The notes under the pieces are model-generated. The model searched no databases. It was not told the origin of the DNA and saw nothing but the letters and a program-made list of their open reading frames with translations. Both the position numbers and the translations under genes were made by a program. A stretch of DNA of 64,000 nucleotides, from the NCBI GenBank assembly GCA_963755755.1, contig CAVWLJ010000014.1, forward strand, positions 296,378 to 360,377, read 5' to 3'. Source of the stretch: DATKNA01 sp963755755. Lineage in GTDB: Bacteria > Actinomycetota > Actinomycetes > Actinomycetales > Kineosporiaceae. Below, one piece after another: positions 17,548-27,334 of this stretch. The stretch's first letter is position 1; every line of letters begins with the position of its first letter.

Positions 17548-18219
17548 CTACGCCTCCAGCACGCGGTGCCCGAACGCCGCCGTGAGCGGCCGGAGATCGG
17601 GGTCGCCGAAGCGCTCGCGCAGGGCGTCGAAGCGGGCGACCGTCGCGGCGCCGAACCGCGCCAACCGCGCCCGGGAGACCGCCGCCGGGACGAGGACCGG
17701 CGGGGTGCTCTTGCTGTGGAAGGTGTCCGCGTACATGACGAGTTCCTCCTCGGCGGTCTCCGCCAGGTAGTCCGCGGCCGGGAGGGGGAGGCGCTGCCGG
17801 ACGACGTCGTCCCGGGTGAGCCCGGCGCCGGTGTGGTGCGAGCAGAACCGGCAGAGCACCTCGGGCAGCCCGAGCTCGCGCAGCAGGTGCTCGCCGAGCA
17901 CGCCGTGCGCCAGGTAGTTCGCGCCGTCGAGCCGCCCCTCGGCGTCGTACAGCCGGTAGACGCCGATGTCGTGCAGCAGGCACCCGGCGTGCACGAGCCC
18001 GGCGTCGAGGGTCTGCGGACACCGGGTGAGCAGCTGCGCCGCGACCGCCGCGACGACGAGGCAGTGCGTACGGACGAGCGTCAGCGCCGCCTCGTTCGGG
18101 GCGAACCGCTCGTGCAGCGCGAGGATCTCCGCCTCCCCAGGCACGCGCGGGCCCCCGGGGACGCGGGCGACGCCGGGGACGCCGGGGACGCCGCCGCCGG
18201 CCGATGCGTCCCCACTCAC
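17548..18219 (-). CDS. HD-domain phosphohydrolase
   Basis: 223 residues from GTG 18219. After a Gly/Val/Pro-rich start (GVPGVPGVARVPGGPRVPG), the HD core is seen: VRTHCLVVAAVAAQLL, then GCLLHDIGVYRL (metal-binding HD pair), then LAHGVLGEHLL and FCSHHTG. The fold hydrolyses phosphomonoesters or nucleotides; the substrate is not identifiable. The N-terminal repeat is built from a GGGGACGCC-like 9-base repeat and may be unstable. Confidence 0.75.
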   Translation of the reverse strand: MSGDASAGGGVPGVPGVARVPGGPRVPGEAEILALHERFAPNEAALTLVRTHCLVVAAVAAQLLTRCPQTLDAGLVHAGCLLHDIGVYRLYDAEGRLDGANYLAHGVLGEHLLRELGLPEVLCRFCSHHTGAGLTRDDVVRQRLPLPAADYLAETAEEELVMYADTFHSKSTPPVLVPAAVSRARLARFGAATVARFDALRERFGDPDLRPLTAAFGHRVLEA

Positions 18220-18238
18220 CCGCCCGCTCCTCTCTCGC

Positions 18239-18306
18239 GCTGATCATGCAATCCGCGTTGATCAGTGATCGTGCGGCTACAGATCAACGTGGATTGCATG
18301 ATCAGC
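18239..18306. repeat. 25-bp inverted repeat, AT-richer palindrome
   Basis: Arms at 18239-18263 and 18282-18306 (GCTGATCATGCAATCC and onward) pair with one mismatch around an 18-base spacer. The repeat is noticeably less GC-rich than its surroundings. It lies downstream of the flavoprotein gene and just upstream of the HD gene. It could serve as a terminator but looks like a dispersed extragenic palindrome or a miniature mobile element. Confidence 0.8.
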
Positions 18307-18325
18307 GGAAGGAGGGGAGGGGGGG

Positions 18326-19563
18326 TCAGGAGAAGGGCGGCCGGTCGTCCAGCGTCACGGACAGCCGGCCGGCGGCGCGCCAGACCCGGGCGAGCACGTC
18401 CGTGTCCTCGGGGTGACGAGGTTGCCCATGACGCGCAGCGCGAGCTTCATGAGCGCGCGTGATCGCATGCCCACCGGGCCCGCCGCCGGGAGCAGCCCCG
18501 GCACGGTGATCAACCCCGCCAGCCGGCGGGCGATCGAGAAGGCCTCGCCGTAGTGGTGAACGCAGCAGTTCCGGCCAGGCGGCGGTGAGGTCGGCGTCCG
18601 GAGCCGGCGGTGAGCTGCTCGGCGAGCAGCCGCCCGGTCTCCAGGCCGTAGTCGATGCCCTCGCCGTTGAGCGGGTTGACGCAGCCCGCGGCGTCCCCGA
18701 TCAGCGCCCAGTTCGGGCCGGCGACGCCGGAGACGGCGCCGCCCATCGGCAGCAGGGCCGACCACACGGCTCGGGGTTCGCCGTCGAGCTCCCACTCGTC
18801 GCGCCGCAGCTCCGCGTAGTGGGTGAGCAGCGAGCGCAGGTTGACGTCCGCGGGCCGGCGTGAGGTCGCCAGCGTGCCGACGCCGAGGTTCACCTCGCCG
18901 TCGCCGAGCGGGAAGATCCAGCCGTAGCCGGAGAGCAGCTCGCCGGCGGAGCCGCGCAGCTCCAGGTGCGAGGAGATCCAGGGATCGTCGGCCCGCCCCG
19001 ACTTCACGTAGGCGCGGGCGGCGACGCCGTAGGCGGTGTCGCGGTGCCAGGTCCGGCCGAGGGTCCGGCCGAGCTGCGAGCGTGCGCCGTCGGCGACGAC
19101 GAGGGTGCGGCACCGCAGCGTGCCGCGCCCCGGCGAGGGCGACACCGGTGACGCGCCCGCCGTCGCGGAGGACGTCCGTCGCCCGGGTGCCTTCCAGAGG
19201 GGTCGCGCCTGCGTCGAGGGCCACCTGCCGGATGGCGGCGTCCAGCTCCAGCCGGGGGGCGGCGCCGCCGTACCTCGGCAGGCTGCCGCCCGGCCACGGG
19301 AGGTAGAGCTCCTGGCCGAACCCCGCTGCGCGCAGACCCCAGTTGACGGCGCGGTCACGCAACCAGTCCGCCAGGCCGAGGGCGCGCAGCTCGGCGATCG
19401 CCCGCGGGGTCAGCCCATCACCGCACGGCTTGTCACGGGGAAAGGCGGCGGCGTCGGCGAGCACGACCTCCCGGCCCGAGCGGGCCAGCCAGGCCGCCGC
19501 GGCACTGCCGGCCGGCCCCGCACCGACGACGAGGACGTCGGTGCTCTCGGCGGTCGGCTCCAC
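18326..19563 (-). CDS. Geranylgeranyl reductase/MenJ-like flavoprotein, frame broken several times
   Basis: From 19563 the protein opens with an FAD Rossmann motif (DVLVVGAGPAGSAAAAWLA) and DKPCGDGLTPRA, typical of geranylgeranyl reductase family enzymes that saturate isoprenoid chains such as menaquinone tails (MenJ). Breaks near 19130, 18600, 18555 and 18415 separate intact segments: TLVVADGARSQLGR, GWIFPLGDGEVNLGVGTL, NWALIGDAAGCVNPLNGEGI (second FAD motif) and a C-terminal HYGEAFSIARRLAG. The last slip restores an ordinary end at TGA 18326. Four slips in one gene is high, so a real pseudogene cannot be excluded. Confidence 0.75.
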
Positions 19564-19632
19564 GACATCAGTGTCCCCGGCGGCCTCGGCGTCCCGCCAA
19601 CCGGCCCAGAACGCCGGGAGGGCCCGGAGGGC

Positions 19633-20031
19633 TCAGACCCGGTCGGGCAGCGAGGGCGCGCCACCCTCGGGGTTGCGCGGCGGGGCGCCGGGGACGTCGA
19701 TCCGCCCCGCCATCCCGATGCCCAGCGCGAGGAGCAGCTGGTCGTACGTCTCGTAGGTCGCCGCCTCCGGAAGCGACCGCAGCGCCACCATCACGGAGTC
19801 GGCGGCACCGCCGGCGCGCGCGACGTCCAGCAGCTGCTCGCGGGTCGCGGGGAACGCCGGCACCCCGAGGGCACCGGTGATCCGCTCGAAGCGCGACCGG
19901 TCGTCGTCGGTGAAGGCCTGTGGGGCGTCGCGCTCGAAGCGACGGCGGAGCGCCTCGATCTCGTCGCGCTCGGCGTCGTCGAACTGGCGCGGCTGCTCGC
20001 GGCCCGGGTCGTTCACGTGGTCTGTGCTCAC
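19633..20031 (-). CDS. DUF2795-type protein (paralogue of 25865-26299)
   Basis: 132 residues from GTG 20031 behind AGGGGG. An acidic N-terminal tail precedes a helical domain containing LGVPAFPATREQLLDVARAGG and ALRSLPEAATYETYDQLL. Together these match the DUF2795 pattern (FPA/GxRDxL, then LRSLP). The same domain is found at 25865-26299. DUF2795 proteins are small, soluble and uncharacterised. Confidence 0.7.
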   Translation of the reverse strand: MSTDHVNDPGREQPRQFDDAERDEIEALRRRFERDAPQAFTDDDRSRFERITGALGVPAFPATREQLLDVARAGGAADSVMVALRSLPEAATYETYDQLLLALGIGMAGRIDVPGAPPRNPEGGAPSLPDRV

Positions 20032-20110
20032 CCCCCTGTGGTGACCCGTAGGACGGCACTTATGCCCGATCGGCTAGCGCTGGGGGTCGCGGTGCGGTGT
20101 GCTCATCCCC

Positions 20111-20858
20111 ATGAACAACTCCCGGCTCGGTCTGCCGGACGCCGTCCGCGCTTGCCTGTTCGACCTCGACGGGGTCGTCACCCAGACGGCGAAGGTCCAC
20201 GCCGCCGCATGGAAGGAGATGTTCGACGACTACCTGCGGCAGCGAGACGGTGCGGGCTTCAAGCCGTTCGACAGCCACGACGACTACGACCGCTACGTCG
20301 ACGGCATGCCCCGGGCCGACGGCGTCCGGAGCTTCCTGCGCTCGCGCGGCATCGAGCTGCCCGAGGGCGACCCCGACGACCCGCCCACGGCGGAGACCGT
20401 CAACGGGCTCGGCAACCGCAAGAACGAGGTCGTCCAGCGCCGGATCCGCCAGGACGGCGTCCAGGTCTACGAGGGCTCGGTGCGCTACCTGCACGCGGTG
20501 CGGGACGCCGGGCTGCGGACGGCCGTGGTGTCCTCCAGCGCGAACACCGCCGAGGTCCTGGCGGTCACGGGCCTGACCGACCTCTTCGACGCCCGGGTCG
20601 ACGGGCAGGTCGCCCGCGAGCGGCACCTGCCGGGCAAGCCGAAGCCGGACACCTTCCTCGCCGGCGCCGCCGAGCTCGGCGTCGAGGCGCCGCAGGCCGC
20701 CGTCTTCGAGGACGCCCTCGCCGGGGTCCAGGCGGGGCGGGCCGGCGACTTCGGGCTCGTCGTCGGCGTCGACCGCGTCGGCCAGGCCGACGCGCTGCGG
20801 GAGCACGGCGCGGACGTCGTCGTCACCGACCTCGCCGCAGCTGCTGGAGGAGTCGTGA
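20111..20858 (+). CDS. HAD-superfamily hydrolase, beta-phosphoglucomutase-like
   Basis: About 248 residues from ATG 20111 (GTG 20099 also possible). HAD motif I is CLFDLDGVVTQT, the motif II serine lies in VVSSSANT, the motif III lysine in LPGKPKPDTFL, and motif IV in AVFEDALAGVQAG. The extra cap and partner gene point to beta-phosphoglucomutase, converting beta-glucose-1-phosphate from phosphorolysis into glucose-6-phosphate. One extra base near 20836 hides the natural end (LLEES, stop at 20856-20858), which overlaps the next start (GTGA). Confidence 0.85.
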
Positions 20859-23264
20859 CCACGCAGTCACTGTCGCTGCCGTCGACGGTCGCGCAAGCCG
20901 CTCCGGAGGGCCGCCTTCGAGGTGGAGCCGTGGACGGTCCGCGAGACGGGCCTCGACATCGACGTCCTGGCCCGCGCGGAGTCGGTCTTCGCGCTCTCCA
21001 ACGGGCACGTGGGGCTGCGCGGCAACCTCGACGAGGGCGAGCCGCACGCCCTCCCCGGCACCTACCTCAACTCGGTCTTCGAGCACCGGCCGCTGCCGTA
21101 CGCCGAGGCCGGGTACGGCTACCCCGAGTCGGGCCAGACGATCATCAACGTCACCAACGGGAAGATCATCCGGCTGCTCGTCGACGACGAGCCGTTCGAC
21201 ATCCGCTACGGCGCGGTGCTCGACCACGAGCGCGTGCTCGACCTGCGCGCCGGCGTCCTCAACCGGGAGGTGCACTGGCGGTCCCCGGCGGGGCGCGCGG
21301 TGCGGATCCGGAGCACCCGCCTGGTGTCGTTCACGCACCGCTCCATCGTGGCGATCGAGTACGAGGTCACGGCGATCGACGACGGGGCCCGCATCGTCCT
21401 GCAGTCCGAGCTCGTCGCGAACGAGCAGGTGCCCGGTGCCGGGAAGGATCCGCGCAGCTCGGCCGTGCTCGACCAGCCCCTGGAGGCGCTCGAGCAGGAC
21501 GTCGCCGGCACCCGGCTGCAGCTGCTGCACCGGACGCGGCGCAGCTCGGTCGGCGTCGCCGTCGCCGCGGACCACGTCGTCGAGTGCACGGAGGGGACCG
21601 TCGTCTCCACGTCGTCCGAGATCCGCGAGGACTGGGGCCGGGTCACGATCACGGCCACGCTGCGGCCGGGCGACACGCTCAAGCTGACCAAGTTCGTCAG
21701 CTACGGCTGGTCGTCGGTCCGCTCCCGGCCCGCGCTGCGCGACCAGGTGGCCGCCGGGCTCACGGGCGCGCTGCACACCGGCTGGGAGGGGCTCCTGCAC
21801 GACCAGCGCGAGTTCCTCGACACGTTCTGGGAGGGCGCCGACGTCACCGTGGAGGGCGACCCGGCGCTGCAGCAGGCGGTGCGGTTCGCGCTCTTCCACG
21901 TGCTGCAGAACAGCGTGCGCGCGGAGGAGCGGCCGATCGCCGCGAAGGGCCTCACCGGGCCCGGGTACGACGGCCACTGCTTCTGGGACACCGACAGCTT
22001 CGTGCTGCCGGTGCTCGTGCACACCTGGCCGGAGGCCGCCGGGGATCACCTGCGCTGGCGGCACCGCACGCTGGACAAGGCGCGCGAGCGGGCCCGGACC
22101 CTGCACCTGGACGGCGCCGCGTTCCCGTGGCGGACGATCAACGGCGAGGAGTGCTCCGGGTACTGGCCGGCGGGGACGGCGGCCTTCCACGTCAACGCCG
22201 ACATCGCGGACGCCGTCATCCGGTACCACGACGCGACCAGGGACGACGAGTTCGACGCGGAGATCGGCGTCGAGATCCTCGTCGAGACCGCCCGGCTGTG
22301 GCGGTCGCTGGGCCACCACGACCGAGCCGGGGGGTGGCACATCTCCGGGGTCACCGGACCCGACGAGTACAGCGCCGTCGCCGACGACAACGTGTACACG
22401 AACCTGATGGCGGAGCGGAACCTGCGGGCCGCCGTCGCGGCCGCCCGCCACTACCCGGAGCGGGCCGAGGCGCTGGCCGTCACTGACGACGAGATCGAGG
22501 CCTGGCAGCGCGCGGCGGACAACGTCGTGATCGTCTACGACGCCGAGCTCGGCGTCCACGAGCAGTCGGCGGGCTTCACCCGGCATGCCGAGTGGGACTT
22601 CGAGCACACGCCGCCGGACGCCTACCCGCTGCTGCTCCACTATCCGTACTTCGACCTCTATCGGAAGCAGGTCCTCAAGCAGGCCGATCTCGTGCTCGCG
22701 ATGCAGACCCGGGGCGACCGGTTCACGCCGGAGCAGAAGGCCCGCAACTTCGCCTACTACGAGGCGCTGACCGTCCGGGACTCCTCGCTCTCCGCGTGTA
22801 CGCAGGCCGTGCTGGCGGCGGAGGTCGGCGCGCTGGACCTCGCCTACGCGTACGCCGCGGAGGCGGCGTTCATGGACCTGCACGACCTGGAGCGCAACAC
22901 GAGGGACGGCCTGCACATGGCGTCGCTCGCGGGCGCCTGGATCGCGCTCGTGAACGGGTTCGGCGGGATGCGCGACCACGACAACGGCCGGCTGGTCTTC
23001 GCGCCGCGGCTGCCGGAGGGGCTGACCCGGCTCTCGTTCACCATCCGGCACCTCGGCTACCGGCTCAGGGTCACCGCCGAGGGCGCCACGGCCACGTACA
23101 CGCTGTTCGACCACGACTCCGAGCTCGTCGTCCTCCACCACGGGCAGGAGATCAAGGTCACGTCGGGGACGCCGGTGACCGCCCAGATCCCGCCGGCACC
23201 GCAGCCACCGGAGATCAGACAGCCCTACGGGAAGGGACCGCGGCTGTACCACCGGGGAGGGTGA
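20855..23264 (+). CDS. Glycoside hydrolase family 65 protein (trehalose/maltose/kojibiose phosphorylase type)
   Basis: About 800 residues. Translation probably starts at GTG 20855, overlapping the HAD stop; a slip near 20905 joins this start to the long frame (VEPWTVRETGLDIDVLA). The catalytic region is intact: GHCFWDTDSFVLPVL, AFPWRTINGEECSGYWPAG (catalytic acid Glu in GEE), then HISGVTGPDEYSAVADDNVYTN. GH65 phosphorylases cleave alpha-linked diglucosides with phosphate to beta-glucose-1-phosphate and glucose. The adjacent HAD enzyme fits that product. Which disaccharide is used is not clear from sequence. Confidence 0.88.
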
Positions 23265-24067
23265 CGCGGAACAGCGCCCTCGGGTCCTGCAGCTGTGCCG
23301 GGTTCCGGACCGCGGACCGCGGCAGCTCGCCGAACCAGCGAACGTCGCGGCGGTGCGGCAGCGGACCCGCCTCCTCGCGGTGCGAACCGCTGATCTCGCC
23401 GAGCGCGAGGAACCTGCCGCCGTCGAGGAGGAGCGCGACGAGGTCGCCCGGCGCGACCTCGCCGGCGAGGGCCTCGACCTGGCGGCGCAGCTTCGCCGCG
23501 CGCGGCCGGGGCTCCGGGAGCGCGACGTAGCCTCCGTCGAGGAAGTCCTGGGCGGCGTCGGCGTCCGGGGCCCGGACCACCCAGAGCGGGTGCCCGTCCG
23601 TCCGTCTCCGCCGCCGGCACCTCGTCCGGCTCCGGCCAGTGGTACGGGAGGTCGGCGGGGATGTCGCCGAAGACCGGCCGGTAGAAGTCCGGGTCCTTGC
23701 GGACCAGGGCGGAGCGGTGCGAGAGGTGCAGCCGCCCGTCGCCGAGCCAGGTCGGCAGCAGTCCCCGGTCTGCGAGCTCGGCCTGCGTCAGGTGCTCGAC
23801 CTGCGGCGCGAACTCGGTGATGAGCTCGTAGGTCGAGTCCGCGTGGCCCCGCTCGCGCCAGGCGCGGACGACGGCCAGGCCGTAGGCGACCAGGGCGGGC
23901 GTCCGCCCGCGCCACATCCGGACGACCGGGTGGCTGCGCCAGCCGTACTCGCCCAGCTCCAGCGCCCGCAGGACCTGCAGCGTCTCGACCCGCTGCTTGC
24001 CCAGCCGGGGCGAGTCGAGCACCTCGGCGCTGCGGGTGTAGTCCCGGTACGGGAGGAAGGTCTGCAT
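23215..24067 (-). CDS. MSMEG_6728 family protein with extra C-terminal PUA/EVE-like domain, frame broken
   Basis: The N-terminal part starts at ATG 24067 (or 24076) with MQTFLPYRDYTRSAEVLDSP, RLGKQRVETLQVLRAL and HPVVRMWRG, the marks of the MSMEG_6728 family (pyrimidine-dimer glycosylase-like fold). A slip near 23595 leads into a second domain: APGDLVALLLDGGRFLALGEISG, VRWFGELPRSAV. That looks like the PUA/EVE-like modules found in front of Mrr-type enzymes. The 3' end overlaps the GH65 3' end by about 50 bases, convergent. Function unknown; nucleic-acid binding is inferred. Confidence 0.7.
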
Positions 24068-24203
24068 CGGAGCCATTGTCTCCGGCTGCATGCCTCGATC
24101 GCCTGCGCAGCCGCTGCCGCCGGGGCAGCCGGGTCGCGTCGTGCCGCGAAGTCGGGTGAGATGCGAGAGCAGGACCACGTTCCCGATGACGAGAGGCACC
24201 GGT

Positions 24204-24647
24204 ATGCCCACGCGCACCGCGACGACTTCCTGGACCGGCGACCTGCAGAGCGGGTCCGGCACCGTCGAGCTGAGCAGCTCCAAGGTCGGCACCTACGAGG
24301 TGTCGTTCCCCAAGCGTGCCGCCGACGAGGCCGGCGGCACGACGAGCCCCGAGGAGCTCATCGCCGCCGCGCACAGCTCCTGCTTCGCGATGGCCTTCTC
24401 GAACGAGCTCGCCCAGGCCGGCGGGAGCAACGCGCAGCTCAGCATCCGGGCGGACGTCACGCTCAGCCCCGACCCCGCCGGCGGGTTCCGGATCCGCAGC
24501 AGCAAGCTCACGGTCCGGGGGAGTGCCGACGGCATCGACGACGCCGGGTTCGTCAAGGCCGCCGAGGCCGCCAAGGCCGGCTGCCCGGTGAGCAAGCTGT
24601 TCGCCGGCAACACCGAGATCGGCCTCGACGCCGCACTCGGCAGCTGA
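24204..24647 (+). CDS. OsmC-family peroxiredoxin
   Basis: 147 residues from ATG 24204. The OsmC core has GGTTSPEELIAAAHSSCFAMA (peroxidatic Cys) and AAKAGCPVSKLFAG (resolving Cys). Such proteins reduce organic hydroperoxides in the cytosol. The opening MPTRTATTSWTGDLQSGSGTV is typical of the OsmC rather than the Ohr branch. Divergent from the MSMEG_6728-type gene. Confidence 0.88.
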   Translation: MPTRTATTSWTGDLQSGSGTVELSSSKVGTYEVSFPKRAADEAGGTTSPEELIAAAHSSCFAMAFSNELAQAGGSNAQLSIRADVTLSPDPAGGFRIRSSKLTVRGSADGIDDAGFVKAAEAAKAGCPVSKLFAGNTEIGLDAALGS

Positions 24648-24660
24648 CCGCGACTCCCTC

Positions 24661-25834
24661 TCAGCGGAAGGGGGAGCGGAACCAGGGCGAGGTGTAGGCC
24701 ACGGCCCAGCTGGACGCCGGGTGCCCGGCGGGCGCCGAGCGTCCGTAGCCCCGCGCCAGGTCGGCGACGCGTACGAGCAGCCAGCCGGCGTCCCCGGGGA
24801 CGCGGACGACGGCGCGGGTGATGTCGCCGACGACGGCCGGGATCCGCTCGAGCACGGCCACCTCCGGGCTGCGGCCCCCGGTGACCGCCGCCGACGTCAG
24901 CACCTGCAGCTCGACCGTGCGCCCCTCGTAGCCGGACCCCGCGAGGTCGACGGCGAGCTCGGCCCGGTCGCCGGGCAGCGCTCCGCCCATCCGGACGCCG
25001 TCGAGCATCGCGTCCAGGCGCAGGCCGACCTCGCGGGTGGCGAAGGTGCGGCGGGCGCTCAGCGCCTCCCGGACGCCCTCCCGGGAGTGTTCGTGCACCC
25101 AGAGGCCGGTCCGGCCGCGTCCGGCGAGGCCGAACGAGGAGCCGTGCTCGTCGCTGCACCCGATGAGGCCGGGCCGCCAGCCGGCGTCCAGGCAGGCGAC
25201 CAGGGCGGAGGCGGCGCCGCCGAGCCCGAAGAGGTAGTCGTCGGCGCGGTTGAACGCCTCGAGCCCGACCATGCGCGGGGGCACCCCGGCGTCACCGGGC
25301 GGGACGGCGAAGCCCTGGTGCCGGCCGCCCTCCCGGCCCGGGTGGTTGTAGCCGAAGAGCGCCTTCGGTTCGTGCTCGCCGAGGAAGGCGAAGAGGCCCG
25401 CCATCGAGCCCGGGGTGTCGACGTCGACCCAGTCGTCGCTGAACCACACGTTGACATGCCCGAGCCACGGCTCCGTCCACTCGAAGCCGCGCAGCGCCGT
25501 GAACGCACCCGGGACGTCGTAGGCCTCGGCGAGCTCGCCGGTCCGCCGCCACGCCTCCTCGTCGAACGAGCGGGGCATCATCCGCGCCACGGCGAGCGCC
25601 TCGGCGTCCGGGTACTGGTGCAGCCCGAGCGTCCTCGCGCCGTCCCCGCGGGATCGACGCGTGGTCCGTGAGCGCCGCGACGTCGAGGCCGGCCTCGCGC
25701 ATCTGCCGGAAGGCCGCCTCCGGGTCCCCGCGCCCGTCGGAGAGCGTGGTGTGGTTGTGGAGGTCGCCGACGACGAGGAAGGGGCCGGCGGGCTCGAGGC
25801 GGGAGCTCCGCCAGCCGTCCGTCGAGGTGCTCAC
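24661..25834 (-). CDS. PHP-domain metal-dependent phosphoesterase, frame broken
   Basis: The N-terminus FLVVGDLHNHTTLSDGRG is PHP motif I, and VAALTDHASIPRG is motif II. After a slip near 25650 the rest (MARMMPRSFDEEAWRR onward) continues with GYNHPGREGG and GCSDEHGSS, supplying the remaining metal ligands, then a beta-rich C-terminal domain. CehA/McbA-type PHP enzymes hydrolyse phosphoesters. The substrate is not apparent. The reading frame ends at 24661, convergent with the OsmC gene and only 14 bases from it. Confidence 0.78.
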
Positions 25835-25864
25835 GTTCCTCGACGGTACCTCTCGCGGTCCGGT

Positions 25865-26299
25865 TTAGAAGCGGTGTGTCTCGACGTGCAGGCCGAGGGC
25901 CCGCGCGACGTCCTGGACGTTCTCGAACGTCTCGCCCGCCGGCAGCGAACGCAGCAGCCCGACGACGTGGTCGGTCGCCTCGTTCTCCTCCGCGATCGCC
26001 ACGAGCTGGTCGCGGTCGCCGGGGAAGGCGCTCGTGCCGAGGTTGCGCGCGATGTCGGCACGCTCGTCGACGTCGTCCTGGGTCATGCCCTCGGGGTTGC
26101 CGCGCCGGTCCTCCGGATAGATGCGGTCGCCGGTCGGCTGGTCCTCACCCGCCGGCTCCGGGTCGCGGAACTCCTCCGCCCGGGTGCTCCGGCCGCTGCG
26201 GACCAGCCCCTCGGTCTCGTGCTGGAGCTCCTCGTCGAGGAGGCGTCCGTGCTTGTCGGTCTGCTGGATCGCGCCGCTGTCGGTGGTCGGTTCGCTCAC
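25865..26299 (-). CDS. DUF2795 protein with acidic N-terminal tail
   Basis: 144 residues from GTG 26299. A charged N-terminal half (KHGRLLDEELQHETEGLVRSG) leads to the DUF2795 domain: RNLGTSAFPGDRDQLVAIAEE and LLRSLPAGETFENVQDVARALG. It shares this domain with the protein at 19633. Soluble and uncharacterised. It precedes, on the opposite strand, the small helical protein at 26386. Confidence 0.72.
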   Translation of the reverse strand: MSEPTTDSGAIQQTDKHGRLLDEELQHETEGLVRSGRSTRAEEFRDPEPAGEDQPTGDRIYPEDRRGNPEGMTQDDVDERADIARNLGTSAFPGDRDQLVAIAEENEATDHVVGLLRSLPAGETFENVQDVARALGLHVETHRF

Positions 26300-26385
26300 G
26301 GCTGGGCCGTACCCGGGCCGGACGGGTTTGAACCCCTCCGGCCGGGTCAAGGGTGGGCCGTCCACGTACTCGAGGGAGGACATGC

Positions 26386-26619
26386 ATGGCCACGCAGCAC
26401 ACACCCGCCGACGACATCGTCTACGACCTCGTCACGATCCAGTACCACGCCCTGAAGGCCGCGGAGGCCACCGACAAGTACATCAAGGACGCCGAAGGTC
26501 ACGACGACGTGCGCGCGTTCTTCGAGGAGGTCGCCCGGCAGGACGCCGACCGCGCGGTGCGCGCCCACCAGCTGCTCGGCTCGCTCACGAGCAGCAGCGG
26601 CCTCTCGCCGCAGGGCTGA
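26386..26619 (+). CDS. Small helical protein of unknown function
   Basis: 77 residues from ATG 26386 behind GAGGGAGGA. Almost entirely helical (DDIVYDLVTIQYHALKAAEA, FFEEVARQDADRAVRAHQLL), resembling a single ferritin-like helical hairpin. The ATG at 26382 is out of frame. A strong terminator follows, so it is a self-contained transcription unit, probably well expressed. Similar short acidic proteins occur in other actinobacteria without assigned function. Confidence 0.6.
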   Translation: MATQHTPADDIVYDLVTIQYHALKAAEATDKYIKDAEGHDDVRAFFEEVARQDADRAVRAHQLLGSLTSSSGLSPQG

Positions 26620-26657
26620 GCAGCAGAGGCGAGAGCCGGCAGCGCCCGCTCACACGG

Positions 26658-26694
26658 GTGGAGCCGCTCCCCCGATGCTGGGGAGCGGCTCCAC
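26658..26694. terminator. Strong hairpin terminator
   Basis: Fifteen-base perfect arms (GTGGAGCCGCTCCCC with its complement) and a 7-base loop, about 40 bases after the stop of the small helical protein and before a convergent gene. Confidence 0.8.
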
Positions 26695-26733
26695 GTTACG
26701 TACGCGAGGGTGTGCGGGGCGGGCGGACGCCGG

Positions 26734-27138
26734 TCAGCGGACGGCCGCCAGCTTCTCGGCGGGCAGGTCGTCGGCGGCCGGCCGGGGCCCGGCGAGCACC
26801 TGGGCCAGGCTGCGGCCGCGGGCGAGCGACAGCTCGTCGCGCAGGCAGGAGGCGTCGCGCTCCAGGTCGACGCCGCCGCGGATCTGCAGGTGCTCGAGCA
26901 CGCGGTGGGCGGAGGTGACGGTCGCGTCGTCGAGCACGTCGCCGGGCTGCAGCAACGCGAGCCGCATGAGCGCCTCGCCGATCTCCCGGCGCAGCGTCTC
27001 GTCGATCGTGATCAGGGCCTCGATCTCGCCGGCGTGCCGGCGGAGCATGCGCTCCCAGCGCTGGCCGACGCGACTGCCGCCCAGCTCTTCGTGCAGGCGG
27101 TGCGTCGCGCGACGCTGCTCCTCGTCGATCCCCAGCAT
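26734..27138 (-). CDS. Hypothetical helical protein
   Basis: 134 residues from ATG 27138 (MLGIDEEQRRATHRLHEELGG) with AGGGGA upstream. Helix-rich and charged, with heptad-like spacing in RHAGEIEALITIDETLRREIGEAL and a Leu/Ala-rich C-terminus; a short coiled coil is likely. No domain is recognised. The 196-base gap to the divergent phosphoesterase gene holds a TCGCCCGG...CCGGGCGA hairpin and no gene. Confidence 0.5.
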   Translation of the reverse strand: MLGIDEEQRRATHRLHEELGGSRVGQRWERMLRRHAGEIEALITIDETLRREIGEALMRLALLQPGDVLDDATVTSAHRVLEHLQIRGGVDLERDASCLRDELSLARGRSLAQVLAGPRPAADDLPAEKLAAVR

Positions 27139-27334
27139 CCGGAAACATCCCCTTGTCGATCTCGATCGCCGATGTCCTCGCCCGGCGGTCGACCGGGCGA
27201 CACAAGTCCAGAACGATACGCTCGTCGGTCTCCTTGAGTGACAAGTTGCTGACTGTGGGCGAGATTCAGGAGTTCGGCCGAGTTCGTCACCCATCCGGAG
27301 GACGTGTGTCAGTGCCGCGGCGGACAATCGGGAC

